Part shown: positions 51,920 to 63,705 of the stretch, piece by piece
How the letters are laid out: each line of letters begins with the position of its first letter
Position numbering within the stretch: position 1 is the first letter of the stretch
Notes under the pieces: model-generated
Database searches by the model: none
What the model was told of the DNA's origin: nothing
Seen by the model: the letters and a program-made list of their open reading frames with translations, nothing else
NCBI GenBank assembly: GCA_031769625.1
Contig: JAUIMM010000015.1
Location: forward strand, 26,814,501-26,878,500
Reading direction: 5' to 3'
Source: Taudactylus pleione
Lineage: Eukaryota; Chordata; Amphibia; Anura; Myobatrachidae
Length of the DNA: 64,000 bases
Made by a program: the position numbers and the translations under genes

Positions 51920-54900
51920 ATACGTGCGGCTAAACACAGAAAATATTTATTTATTTTTGCTGGAGAGTAGTGCACTTTGTGCGTTACACCAGCCTTTAAG
52001 AAATGAGCCAGCCGGCTCTTTACTTATGGGACACAGGCGCACGCTTGGCGCTGCTCCTTTGTTGATGCACGTGCGGCTACTGCGCACACAATTCACAAAC
52101 ACAGAAAATAATTTTTTTTTCGGTTTGGACTGGAGTGTACTTTGGGGGTTACAGCACCCTTTAACGGTCAAGCCAGCCGGCCCTTTACTTATGACACAGG
52201 CGCACGCTTGGCACTGCTTTGTTGATGCACGTGCGGCTACTGCGCACACAATTCACAAACACAGAAAATATTTTTTTTTTGGTTTGGAGTGTACTTTGGG
52301 GGTTACAGCACCCTTTAACGGTCAAGCCAGCCGGCCCTTTACTTATGACACAGGCGCACGCTTGGCACTACTTTGTTGATGCACGTGCGGCTACTGCGCA
52401 CACAATTCACAAACACAGAAAATAATTTTTTTTTTTGGTTTGGACTGGAGTGTACTTTGGGGGTTACAGCACCCTTTAACGGTCAAGCCAGCCGGCCCTT
52501 TACTTATGACACAGGCGCACGCTTGGCACTACTTTGTTGATGCACGTGCGGCTACTGCGCACACAATTCACAAACACAGAACATATTTTTTTTTTGGTTT
52601 GGAGTGTACTTTGGGGGTTACAGCACCCTTTAACGGTCAAGCCAGCCGGCCCTTTACTTATGACACAGGCGCACGCTTGGCACTACTTTGTTGATGCACG
52701 TGCGGCTACTGCGCGCACAATTCACAAACACAGAAAATAATTTTTCTTTTGGTTTGGAGTGTACTTTGGGGGTTACAGCACCCTTTAACGGTCAAGCCAG
52801 CCGGCCCTTTACTTATGACACAGGCGCACGCTTGGCACTACTTTGTTGATGCACGTGCGGCTACTGCGCACACAATTCACAAACACAGAAAATATTTTTT
52901 TTTTGGTTTGGAGTGTACTTTGGGGGTTACAGCATCCTTTAACGGTCAAGCCAGCCGGCCCGTTACTTATGACACAGGCGCACGCTTGGCACTACTTTGC
53001 TGATGCACGTGCGGCTACTGCGCACACAATTCACAAACACAGAAAATATTTTTTTTTTGGTTTGGACTGGAGTGTACTTTGGGGGTTTCAGCACCCTTTA
53101 ACGGTCAAGCCAGCCGGCCCTTTACTTATGACACAGGCGCACGCTTGGCACTACTTTGTTGATGCACGTGCGGCTACTGCGCACACAATTCACAAACACA
53201 GAAAATATTTTTTTTTTGGTTTGGAGTGTACTTTGGGGGTTACAGCACCCTTTAACGGTCAAGCCAGCCGGCCCTTTACTTATGACACAGGCGCACGCTT
53301 GGCACTACTTTGTTGATGCACGTGCGGCTACTGCGCACACAATTCACAAACACAGAAAATAATTTTTTTTTTTGGTTTGGACTGGAGTGTACTTTGGGGG
53401 TTACAGCACCCTTTAACGGTCAAGCCAGCCGGCCCTTTACTTATGACACAGGCGCACGCTTGGCACTACTTTGTTGATGCACGTGCGGCTACTGCGCACA
53501 CAATTCACAAACACAGAACATATTTTTTTTTTGGTTTGGAGTGTACTTTGGGGGTTACAGCACCCTTTAACGGTCAAGCCAGCCGGCCCTTTACTTATGA
53601 CACAGGCGCACGCTTGGCACTACTTTGTTGATGCACGTGCGGCTACTGCGCGCACAATTCACAAACACAGAAAATAATTTTTCTTTTGGTTTGGAGTGTA
53701 CTTTGGGGGTTACAGCACCCTTTAACGGTCAAGCCAGCCGGCCCTTTACTTATGACACAGGCGCACGCTTGGCACTACTTTGTTGATGCACGTGCGGCTA
53801 CTGCGCACACAATTCACAAACACAGAAAATATTTTTTTTTTGGTTTGGAGTGTACTTTGGGGGTTACAGCATCCTTTAACGGTCAAGCCAGCCGGCCCGT
53901 TACTTATGACACAGGCGCACGCTTGGCACTACTTTGCTGATGCACGTGCGGCTACTGCGCACACAATTCACAAACACAGAAAATATTTTTTTTTTGGTTT
54001 GGACTGGAGTGTACTTTGGGGGTTACAGCACCCTTTAACGGTCAAGCCAGCCGGCCCTTTACTTATGACACAGGCGCACGCTTGGCACTACTTTGTTGAT
54101 GCACGTGCGGCTACTGCGCACACAATTCACAAACACAGAAAATATATATTTTTTTGGTTTGGACTGGAGTGTACTTTGGGGGTTACAGCACCCTTTAACG
54201 GTCAAGCCAGCCGGCCCTTTACTTATGACACAGGCGCACGCTTGGCACTACTTTGTTGATGCACGTGCGGCTACTGCGCACACAATTCACAAACACAGAA
54301 AATAATTTTTTTTTTTGGTTTGGACTGGAGTGTACTTTGGGGGTTACAGCACCCTTTAACGGTCAAGCCAGCCGGCCCTTTACTTATGACACAGGCGCAC
54401 GCTTGGCACTACTTTGTTGATGCACGTGCGGCTACTGCGCACACAATTCACAAACACAGAAAATATTTTTTTTTTGGTTTGGAGTGTACTTTGGGGGTTA
54501 CAGCACCCTTTAGCGGTCAAGCTAGCTGGCCCTTTACTTATGACACAGGCGCACGCTTGGCACTACTTTGTTGATGCACGTGCGGCTACTGCGCACACAA
54601 TTCACAAACACAGAAAATATTTTTTTTTTGGTTTGGAGTGTACTTTGGGGGTTACATCACCCTTTAGCGGTCAAGCTAGCTGGCCCTTTACTTATGACAC
54701 AGGCGCACGCTTGGCACTACTTTGTTGATGCACGTGCGGCTACTGCGCACACAATTCACAAACACAGAAAATTATTTTTTTTTTGGTTTGGACTGGAGTG
54801 TACTTTGGGGGTTACAGCACCCTTTAATGGTCAAGCCAGCCGGCCCTTTACTTATGACACAGGCGCACGCTTGGCACTACTTTGTTGATGCACGTGCGGC

Positions 54901-55095
54901 TACTGCGCACACAATTCACAAACACAGAAAATTATTTTTTTTTTGGTTTGGACTGGAGTGTACTTTGGGGGTTACAGCACCCTTTAATGGTCAAGCCAGC
55001 CGGCCCTTTACTTATGACAAAGGCGCACGCTTGGCACTACTTTGTTGATGCACGTGCGGCTACTGCGCAGACAATTCACAAACACACAAAAAATA
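51920..55095. repeat. About 157-bp tandem array, about 20 units, hAT copy A
   Basis: Each unit contains gatgcacgtgcggctactgc, gcacacaattcacaaacaca, a poly-T tract, ggtttgga(ctgga)gtgtac, tttgggggttacagcaccct, and ccagccggccctttacttat. Unit length varies between 154 and 160 by the T run and an optional ctgga. A six-unit block is repeated 937 bases later (for example the variant catcctttaacgg near 52933 and 53870). The array starts about 25 bases upstream of the transposase ATG. Confidence 0.95.
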
Positions 55096-55641
55096 TTATT
55101 TTTTTAGCACTTGGGGGGAGCACCCCTGATGGACAGAGCACCCCCTGGACAACACTACAGCACCCCTTTAGGACTGGGACACTGCACAGGACTTTGGAGT
55201 GGACACAGCCCCTATGGAGAACTGACTGCACAACACAGTCCAGCCAGCCCCTATGGACTTTGAAGTAGTGGACACAGCCCCTATAAACAACAGCAGCACA
55301 GCACAACACAGCCAGCCCCTATGGACTTTGAAGTAGTGGACAACAGCAGCGCAGCACAGCACAGCACAAACTACTCTGCACTACACTACACTACACAGCC
55401 CAGCCAGCCCTAACTCCCACCCTCCCTCTTCACTGTCCACAGCCGAGTGAGAAAATGGCGCCGACGCGGGTACCTTATATAGGATCCAAAACCCGCGAGA
55501 CTCGGAAGGCGGGATGATGACGTTTTGCCTCGATTTCAGATCCGAGTCAGGCGGGAAAAGTCGAGCCTGACTCGGATCTGCCTCGGATCGGGGGGGCTCG
55601 GGGGGGTTCGGATTTCAGAAATCCGAAACCGCTCACCCCTA

Positions 55642-56041
55642 ATATATATATATATATTTATATATATAGATATATATAATGACTGTAGAAACTGCCATAT
55701 TTATCCATGAATTAGAAAAGTGAATCTTCAGACCATGCTCTGATTTATATTTGCATCTTTTATTTATACGGCACAGTGTTTGTAATAGTTATTCTAACAA
55801 AGAATCCATGCCATGCCAACTATCCCGATTTAGGCACAACAATTCCCTTTTGAGGGGACTGCCCAGCTGTCCTGATTGCTGGGACTGTTGGGAGTTGGAT
55901 CCCGCTCACAGCAGTTTGAGTGACAATGCAGTGTTTTAGGGCAGGGAAGGAGAAAAGGTGCCAAAAAAAAGTGGCACGACCAATGTGATGTGGCGGACAC
56001 ACCTCCAGTGGGGCATGACCATACCCTTTATTAAACAGCAT
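55642..56041. other. Sequence between hAT copy A and the next MITE
   Basis: An AT microsatellite (55642-55680) followed by unclassified sequence. The segment agctgtcctgattgctggga at about 55866 resembles a dispersed frog repeat (recalled, low certainty). Confidence 0.35.
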
Positions 56042-56517
56042 AGGCCTGAATCAGTAAGGATCGCTATTGCGATAGCGATTACGCACGCACTTCAACTGCG
56101 ATAGTATGCTAATCCATTGCAATCGCTATGTCGCCGCAGTACTACATAAGGATGCCCACTTTACCTTACACACATCCGTAATGTTTAGTAAAACTGTGAA
56201 AACATCGGTACAATTGAGTACCATCACAGCCTCATGCACAAGGTCAGACCTTACTCAGGAATTGCTAATTTCCTCGCATGCTATGAAGCCTCAGGCTGTG
56301 TATGGCATCGCAGTTGATAATTTATGCACGCACCTGTAACAGCGTTCAAACGCATTGGCACGCCTGCGTTTCCCTGACCACCCCCCCCCATCACCACCCA
56401 CAAATGGCAATTTCTGTCAATCACTCTGTGATGGGTCTGCGTAGTCCCGATCGAAGTACGCAACAATCTGCCAATCATGTACGTATTAGCAACTGTGATC
56501 CAAGCTGAATCAGGCCC
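56042..56517. mobile_element. Harbinger-like MITE with gatc/cgatag hairpins
   Basis: It starts AGGCCTGAATCAG and ends CTGAATCAGGCCC, the same terminal type as the multi-hairpin family but with a different interior (tcgctattgcgatagcgatt and others). No matching target triplet was seen. Confidence 0.65.
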
Positions 56518-57093
56518 AGTGACTGTGAGACATGACAAAGTTCATTTTTACTTATACCTCACTTGATGCACCACTAGGGGTGTGCACCGGCCACTTTTCG
56601 TGTTTTGTGTTTTGGTTTTGGATCTGGATCTTTCTTCGTGTTTTGGATCTGGATTGGTTTTGCCAAAACCACCCTTCGGTGTTTTGGGTTCTGGGTTTTG
56701 TGTTTTGGATCTGTATTTTTTTTTTAAAAAAAGCATAAAAACAGCTAAAATCACAGAATGTGTTGATTTTTCTGCTCCTATGCTATTATTAACCTCAAAA
56801 ACCTTAATTTCCACTCATTTCCAGTCTATTCTGAACACCTCACAATAGTGTTTTTATGTCCAAAAGGTTGCACCGAGGTAGATGGATGACTATGCTAAGC
56901 GACACGAGTGGGCGGCACAAACATGTGGCCCATCTAGGAGTGACACTGCAGTGGCCGACAGGATGGCAGTTTGAAAAACTAGGCCCCAAACAGTACATAA
57001 TTCAAGAGAAAAAAAAGAGGTGCAAGATGGAATTGTCCTTGGGCCCTCCCACCCACCCTTATGTTGTATAAACAGGACATGCACACTTTAACA

Positions 57094-57150
57094 AACCAAT
57101 CATTTCAGCGCCATGGTCTGCCACACGACTGTGGCTGAAATGATTGGTTC
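57094..57150. repeat. Hairpin downstream of hAT transposase, copy B
   Basis: Same 15-bp arms (aaccaatcatttcag and complement) and loop as in copy A, including the internal word cgccatggtctgccacac. Confidence 0.75.
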
Positions 57151-57205
57151 GTTTGGGCCCCCACAAAACAAGCTGGCAATTAATCTGTCCCTGCACAAAC
57201 TGGCT

Positions 57206-60200
57206 CTACGGAGGCAAGATGTCGTCCTCATCCTCATCCACCGATTCCTCACCCTCTTCAGTGTTGTGTACATCCTCATCCTCACAGAGTATTAACTCGT
57301 CCCCGCTGGAATCCACCACCACAGGTCCCTCTGTACGTTCTGGAGGCTGGTCTCCCTGGAAGAGTTGATAATTCATTTTTATGAACATCATCTTTTCCAC
57401 ATTTTGAGGAACCAACCTCCTACGCCTTTCACTGACAAGGTTCCCGGCTGCACTAAACACTCTTTCGGAGTACACACTGGAGGGGGGGCAACTCAGGTAA
57501 AATAGAGCCAGTTTGTACAGGGGCCTCCAAATTGCCTCTTTTTCTTGCCAGTACAGGTACGGACTGTCTGACATGCCTACTTGGATGCTGTCACCGATGT
57601 AATCCTCCACCATTCTGTCAATGGTGACAGTATCATATGCAGTGACAGTAGACATGTCAGAAATTGTTGCCAGGTCCTTCAGTCCGGACCAGATGTCCAA
57701 ACTTGGTCCTGCCTGCCCTGCATCACCGCCAGCGGGTTGCTTAGGATACCTAAGTTTTTTCCTGGCAGCCCCAGTTGCGGGAGAAAATGAAGAAGGAGCT
57801 GTTGACGTGTCACGTTCCGCTTCAGCTGACAGTGTTTTCACCAGCAGGTCTTTGCACCTCTGCAGGCTTGTGTCGGCCGGAAAGAGAGACACCACATAGG
57901 CTTTAAACCTAGGATCGAGCACGGTGGCCAAAATGTAGTGGTCTGATTTCAACAGATTGACCACCCTGGAATCCTGGCAAAGCGAAAGAAGGGCTTCAGC
58001 CACAAGTCCCACATGCTGAGTGGAATCGCTCCGTCTTAGCTCCTCCTTCACTTTCTCCAGCTGCTTCTGCAAAAGCCTGATGAGGGGAATGACCTGACTC
58101 AAGCTGGCAGTGTCTAAACTGACTTCACGTGTGGCAAGTTCGAAGGGCTGGAGAACCTTGCACAATACGGAAATCATTCTCCACTGTGCTTGAGTCAGGT
58201 GCATACCCCCTCCTTTGCCTATGTCATAGGTGGATGTATAGGCTTGAATGGCCTTTTGCTGCTCCTCCATCCTCTGAAGCATATAGAGGGTTGAGTTCCA
58301 CCGCGTCACAACCTCTTGCTTCAGATGATGGCGGGGCAGGTTCAAGAGTGTTTGCTGGCGCTCCAGTCTTTGGCACGCAGTCGCTGAATGGCGAAAGTGG
58401 CCAGAAATTTTTCGGGCCACCCAAAGTGTCTCCTGCACGTCCCTGTCGCTTTTCAGAAAATTCTGCACCACCAAGTTTATTGTGTGAGCAAAACATGGGA
58501 CGTACTGGAATTTGCCCAGATGTAATGCCCGCACAATATTGGTGGCATTGTCAGATATCACAAATCCCCAGGAGAGTCTAAGTGGGGTAAGCCACTGGGC
58601 GATGATTTCCCTCAGTTTCTCTAAGAGGTTGTCGGCGGTGTGCCTTTTACTGAAACCGGTGATACACAGCGTAGCCTGCCTTGGAACGAGCTGGCGTTTC
58701 TGAGATGCTGCTACTGGTGACGCTGCTGCTGTTGCTGCGTAAGGTGATACATCTACCCAGTGGGCTGTCACAGTCATATAGTCCTTAGTCTGCCCTGTTC
58801 CACTTGTCCACATGTCCGTGGTTAAGTGGACATTGGGTACAACGGCATTTTTCAGGACACTGAGGACACTTTTGTTGACGTTTCTGTACAGTTTCGGTAT
58901 CGCCTGCCTAGTGAAGTGGAATCTAGATGGGATTTGGAACCGGGGACACACTACATCCATCAACTGTCTAAATCCCACTGCACTAATGGCGGATACCGGA
59001 TGCACATCTAACACCAACATAGCAGTCAAGGCCTCAGTTATACGTTTTGCTTCAGGATGACTGCTGTCGTACTTAAAGGACTGTTGGAGGGTCAATTGTT
59101 TAGTAAAAGTAGTGGTGTTCCTACTTCCTCTCTGGGATGATGAACGACTCCCAGCAGCAGCAACAGCAGCAGCGGCAGCAGGAGGCGTAGCAATGCAGGA
59201 TCCTCCGTAGGAATCCCGGATAGGAGAGTCAGTCATGCCAGTGACATGGCCTGCAGGACTACTTCCGATCCTGACTAAGGAGGAAATTGACAAGGAGGGA
59301 GTTGACGGTGTGGTATGCAGGCGCTTGGATACATCAGGACAACGGGATTTAGGTGTCCCTGGACTGCTTACGGTCTTAGCCAAAGTTTCTGAACTTGACA
59401 GTAACTTATTATGAATGTGCTGTAGGTGCCGTATAAGGGAGGATGTTCCTAGGTGGTTAACGTCCCTACCCCTACTTATTCCACGTTTACATATGGTACA
59501 TATGGCAAGACAGTTGTTGTCCGGATTTGGATAGAAATATTGCCAGACCAAAGAGGTGGAATGTTTGGTCTTCTGCCCAGGCATGACCGTGATGGGCTTT
59601 TTCATCCCACGGACAACAACTGTCTCCCCCGGAGCCTGATTTAAACAAACCACATCACCATCAGAATCCTCCTCGCCAACTTCCTCCTCAGCGCCAGCTA
59701 CACCAGTATCCTCATCCTGTTGTACTTCAACAGTGACATCTTCAATTTGCATATCAGCAAGTGGACTGTGGGTGCTCCTTTCAGCACTTGCAGGGGGCGT
59801 GCAAATGGTGGAAAGAGCCACCTCTTCCCGTCCAGTGCTGGGAAGGTCAGGCATCGCAACCACCACCACACTTGGACTCTCCTTGGGGATTTGTGATATC
59901 TTCTTAGAACGCACAGTTCTTTGCTGTGCTTTTGCCAGCTTAACTCGTTTGATTTTTTTAGCGGGAGGAGGGCTTCCATCGTCATGTGAAGCTGAATCAC
60001 TAGTCATGAACATACTAGTCATACTAGTATGACACACACTAGTCATAGGGAAAGACCTTAGCCATTCCTTGCCACTCTGTGTCATAAATGGCATATTGGC
60101 AAGTTTACGTTTCTCTTCAGACGATTTAAATGTTTTTTTTAAGGTCATTTTCCTGAACTTTGTCATTTGGGATTGTATGTGGCTTCTACTATGACATTGG

Positions 60201-60337
60201 GCATCGGCCTTGGCAGACGACGTTGATGGCATGTTATCGTCTATGTCATGACTAGTGGGAGCAGCTTCAGCACTAGGAGGAAGTGGTTCTTGATCTTTCT
60301 CTATTTTATTTTTATCGGAGAAAGTTTGGTCCCCCAT
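57206..60337 (-). CDS. hAT transposase, ZBED type, intact
   Basis: An uninterrupted frame of 1043 residues from ATG 60337 to TAG. Residues 1-250 are acidic and Ser-rich, with a basic block PPPAKKIKRVKLAKAQ at about 125-140 (likely nuclear signal). A BED zinc finger spans about 255-312: SLVWQYFYPNP, C280-x2-C283 and H304-x4-H309. Catalytic acids are D508 in TTDMWTSGTG and D596 in ISDNATNIVRAL, followed by CFAHTINLVV. NSTLYMLQRMEEQQ is near 681-694. The hATC dimerisation region is at about 930-990, with YLSCPPSSVYSERVFSAAGN containing the conserved Glu. All expected catalytic residues are present, so it could be active if expressed. A start-proximal tandem array lies upstream. Confidence 0.95.
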   Translation of the reverse strand: MGDQTFSDKNKIEKDQEPLPPSAEAAPTSHDIDDNMPSTSSAKADAQCHSRSHIQSQMTKFRKMTLKKTFKSSEEKRKLANMPFMTQSGKEWLRSFPMTSVCHTSMTSMFMTSDSASHDDGSPPPAKKIKRVKLAKAQQRTVRSKKISQIPKESPSVVVVAMPDLPSTGREEVALSTICTPPASAERSTHSPLADMQIEDVTVEVQQDEDTGVAGAEEEVGEEDSDGDVVCLNQAPGETVVVRGMKKPITVMPGQKTKHSTSLVWQYFYPNPDNNCLAICTICKRGISRGRDVNHLGTSSLIRHLQHIHNKLLSSSETLAKTVSSPGTPKSRCPDVSKRLHTTPSTPSLSISSLVRIGSSPAGHVTGMTDSPIRDSYGGSCIATPPAAAAAVAAAGSRSSSQRGSRNTTTFTKQLTLQQSFKYDSSHPEAKRITEALTAMLVLDVHPVSAISAVGFRQLMDVVCPRFQIPSRFHFTRQAIPKLYRNVNKSVLSVLKNAVVPNVHLTTDMWTSGTGQTKDYMTVTAHWVDVSPYAATAAASPVAASQKRQLVPRQATLCITGFSKRHTADNLLEKLREIIAQWLTPLRLSWGFVISDNATNIVRALHLGKFQYVPCFAHTINLVVQNFLKSDRDVQETLWVARKISGHFRHSATACQRLERQQTLLNLPRHHLKQEVVTRWNSTLYMLQRMEEQQKAIQAYTSTYDIGKGGGMHLTQAQWRMISVLCKVLQPFELATREVSLDTASLSQVIPLIRLLQKQLEKVKEELRRSDSTQHVGLVAEALLSLCQDSRVVNLLKSDHYILATVLDPRFKAYVVSLFPADTSLQRCKDLLVKTLSAEAERDTSTAPSSFSPATGAARKKLRYPKQPAGGDAGQAGPSLDIWSGLKDLATISDMSTVTAYDTVTIDRMVEDYIGDSIQVGMSDSPYLYWQEKEAIWRPLYKLALFYLSCPPSSVYSERVFSAAGNLVSERRRRLVPQNVEKMMFIKMNYQLFQGDQPPERTEGPVVVDSSGDELILCEDEDVHNTEEGEESVDEDEDDILPP

Positions 60338-60359
60338 TTATGTTATATCGATTTGATAT

Positions 60360-63300
60360 ATACGTGCGGCTAAGGCGCACACAAACACAGAAAATATTTT
60401 TTTATTTTTGCTGGAGAGTAGTGCACTTTGTGGGTTACACCACCCTTTAAGAAATGAGCCAGCCGGCCCTTTACTTATGGGACACAGGCGCACGCTTGGC
60501 GCTGCTCCTTTGTTGATGCACGTGCGGCTACTGCGCACACAATTCACAAAAACAGAAAATATTTTTTTATTTGGTTTGGAGTGTACTTTGGGGGTTACAG
60601 CACCCTTTAACGGTCAAGCCAGCCGGCCCTTTACTTATGACACAGGCGCACGCTTGGCACTACTTTGTTGATGCACGTGCGGCTGCTGCGCACACAATTC
60701 ACAAACACAGAAAATATTTTTTTATTTGGTTTGAAGTGTACTTTGGGGGTTACAGCACCCTTTAACGGTCAAGCCAGCCGGCCCTTTACTTATGACACAG
60801 GCGCACGCTTGGCACTACTTTGTTGATGCACGTGCGGCTACTGCGCACACAATTCACAAACACAGAAAATATTTTTTTATTTGGTTTGGAGTGTACTTTG
60901 GGGGTTACAGCACCCTTTAACGGTCAAGCCAGCCGGCCCTTTACTTATGACACAGGCGCACGCTTGGCACTACTTTGTTGATGCACGTGCGGCTACTGAG
61001 CACACAATTCACAAACACAGAAAATATTTTTTTATTTGGTTTGGAGTGTACTTTGGGGGTTACAGCACCCTTTAACGGTCAAGCCAGCCGGCCCTTTACT
61101 TATGACACAGGCGCACGCTTGGCACTACTTTGTTGATGCACGTGCGGCTACTGCGCACACAATTCACAAACACAGTAAATATTTTTTTATTTGGTTTGGA
61201 CTGGAGTGTACTTTGGGGGTTACAGCACCCTTTAATGGTCAAGCCAGCCGGCCCTTTACTTATGATACAGGCGCACGCTTGGCACTACTTTGTTGATGCA
61301 CGTGCGGCTACTGCGCACACAATTCACAAACACAGAAAATAATTTTTTTTTTGGTTTGGACTGGAGTGTACTTTGGGGGTTACAGCACCCTTTAACGGTC
61401 AAGCCAGCCAGCCCTTTACTTATGACACAGGCGCACGCTTGGCACTACTTTGTTGATGCACGTGCGGCTACTGCGCACACAATTCACAAACACAGAAAAA
61501 ATATTTTGTTATTTGGTTTGGAGTGTACTTTGGGGGTTACAGCACCCTTTAACGGTCAAGCCAGCCGGCCCTTTACTTATGACACAGACGCACGCTTGGC
61601 ACTACTTTGTTGATGCACGTGCGGCTACTGCGCACACAATTCACAAACACAGAAAATATTTTTTTATTTGGTTTGGAGTGTACTTTGGGGGTTACAGCAC
61701 CCTTTAACGGTCAAGCCAGCCGGCCCTTTACTTATGACACAGGCGCACGCTTGGCACTACTTTGTTGATGCACGTGCGGCTACTGCGCACACAATTCACA
61801 AACACAGAAAATATTTTTTTATTTGGTTTGGAGTGTACTTTGGGGGTTACAGCACCCTTTAACGGTCAAGCCAGCCGGCCCTTTACTTATGACACAGGCG
61901 CACGCTTGGCACTACTTTGTTGATGCACGTGCGGCTACTGCGCACACAATTCACAAACACAGAAAATATTTTTTTATTTGGCTTGGACTGGAGTGTACTT
62001 TGGGGGTTACAGCACCCTTTAACGGTCAAGCCAGCCGGCCCTTTACTTATGACACAGGCGCACGCTTGGCACTACTTTGTTGATGCACGTGCGGCTACTG
62101 CGCACACAATTCACAAACACAGAAAATATTTTCTTATTTGGTTTGGACTGGAGTGTACTTTGGGGGTTACAGCACCCTTTAACGGTCAAGCCAGCCGGCC
62201 CTTTACTTATGACACAGGCGCACGCTTGGCACTACTTTGTTGATGCACGTGCGGCTACTGCGCACACAATTCACAAACACAGAAAAAATATTTTGTTATT
62301 TGGTTTGGAGTGTACTTTGGGGGTTACAGCACCCTTTAACGGTCAAGCCAGCCAGCCCTTTACTTATGACACAGGCGCACGCTTGGCACTACTTTGTTGA
62401 TGCACGTGCGGCTACTGCGCACACAATTCACAAACACAGAAAATATTTTGTTATTTGGTTTGGAGTGTACTTTGGGGGTTACAGCACCCTTTAACGGTCA
62501 AGCCAGCCAGCCCTTTACTTATGACACAGGCGCACGCTTGGCACTACTTTGTTGATGCACGTGCGGCTACTGCGCACACAATTCACAAACACAGAAAAAA
62601 TATTTTGTTATTTGGTTTGGAGTGTACTTTGGGGGTTACAGCACCCTTTAACGGTCAAGCCAGCCGGCCCTTTACTTATGACACAGACGCACGCTTGGCA
62701 CTACTTTGTTGATGCACGTGCGGCTACTGCGCACACAATTCACAAACACAGAAAATATTTTTTTATTTGGTTTGGAGTGTACTTTGGGGGTTACAGCACC
62801 CTTTAACGGTCAAGCCAGCCGGCCCTTTACTTATGACACAGGCGCACGCTTGGCACTACTTTGTTGATGCACGTGCGGCTACTGCGCACACAATTCACAA
62901 ACACAGAAAATATTTTTTTATTTGGTTTGGAGTGTACTTTGGGGGTTACAGCACCCTTTAACGGTCAAGCCAGCCGGCCCTTTACTTATGACACAGGCGC
63001 ACGCTTGGCACTACTTTGTTGATGCACGTGCGGCTACTGCGCACACAATTCACAAACACAGAAAATAATTTTTTATTTGGTTTGGACTGGAGTGTACTTT
63101 GGGGGTTACAGCACCCTTTAACGGTCAAGCCAGCCGGCCCTTTACTTATGACACAGGCGCACGCTTGGCGCTACTTTGTTGATGCACGTGCGGCTACTGC
63201 GCACACAATTCACAAACACAGAAAATATTTTCTTATTTGGTTTGGACTGGAGTGTACTTTGGGGGTTACAGCACCCTTTAACGGTCAAGCCAGCCGGCCC

Positions 63301-63705
63301 TTTACTTATGACACAGGCGCACGCTTGGCACTACTTTGTTGATGCACGTGCGGCTACTGCGCACACAATTCACAAACACAGAAAAAATATTTTGTTATTT
63401 GGTTTGGAGTGTACTTTGGGGGTTACAGCACCCTTTAACGGTCAAGCCAGCCGGCCCTTTACTTATGACACAGGCGCACGCTTGGCACTACTTTGTTGAT
63501 GCACGTGCGGCTACTGCGCACACAATTCACAAACACAGAAAATATTTTGTTATTTGGTTTGGAGTGTACTTTGGGGGTTACAGCACCCTTTAACGGTCAA
63601 GCCAGCCGGCCCTTTACTTATGACACAGGCACACGCTTGGCACTACTTTGTTGATGCACGTGCGGCTACTGCGCACACAATTCACAAACACAGAAAAAAT
63701 ATTTT
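60360..63705. repeat. About 157-bp tandem array, about 21 units, hAT copy B
   Basis: Same unit as in copy A, but the T-rich part usually reads atttttttatttgg or attttgttatttgg. A seven-unit block recurs 1099 bases later: the rare variant acacagacgcacgc is seen near 61583 and 62682, and tattttcttatttgg near 62126 and 63225. The array starts just upstream of the transposase ATG at 60337. ORFs of 60-108 codons in it are artefacts. Confidence 0.95.

Larger units (their letters stand above)
48171..55641. mobile_element. hAT transposon copy A (ZBED type)
   Basis: It begins TAGGGGTGTGCACCGG and ends CCGCTCACCCCTA (complement TAGGGGTGAGCGG). The left subterminal region repeats gttttggatctg; the right one repeats actcggatctg-like words and the palindrome ggatttcagaaatcc. 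It contains a frameshifted transposase on the minus strand and a large tandem array upstream of it. The flanking octamers (ctttgtaa, atatatat) do not match. The right flank is an AT microsatellite that may have overwritten the duplication. Confidence 0.88.

Noticed and set aside
51947..55268. Many ORFs of 60-160 codons repeating the same peptide
   Set aside because: They are translations of the 157-bp units in shifting frames, each ending after about one and a half units. The same applies to 60408-63593.
56532..56848. Phe/Trp/Leu-rich ORFs at the hAT left end (also 48094-48490)
   Set aside because: They lie in the gttttggatctg subterminal repeats of both hAT copies and are not conserved as protein.
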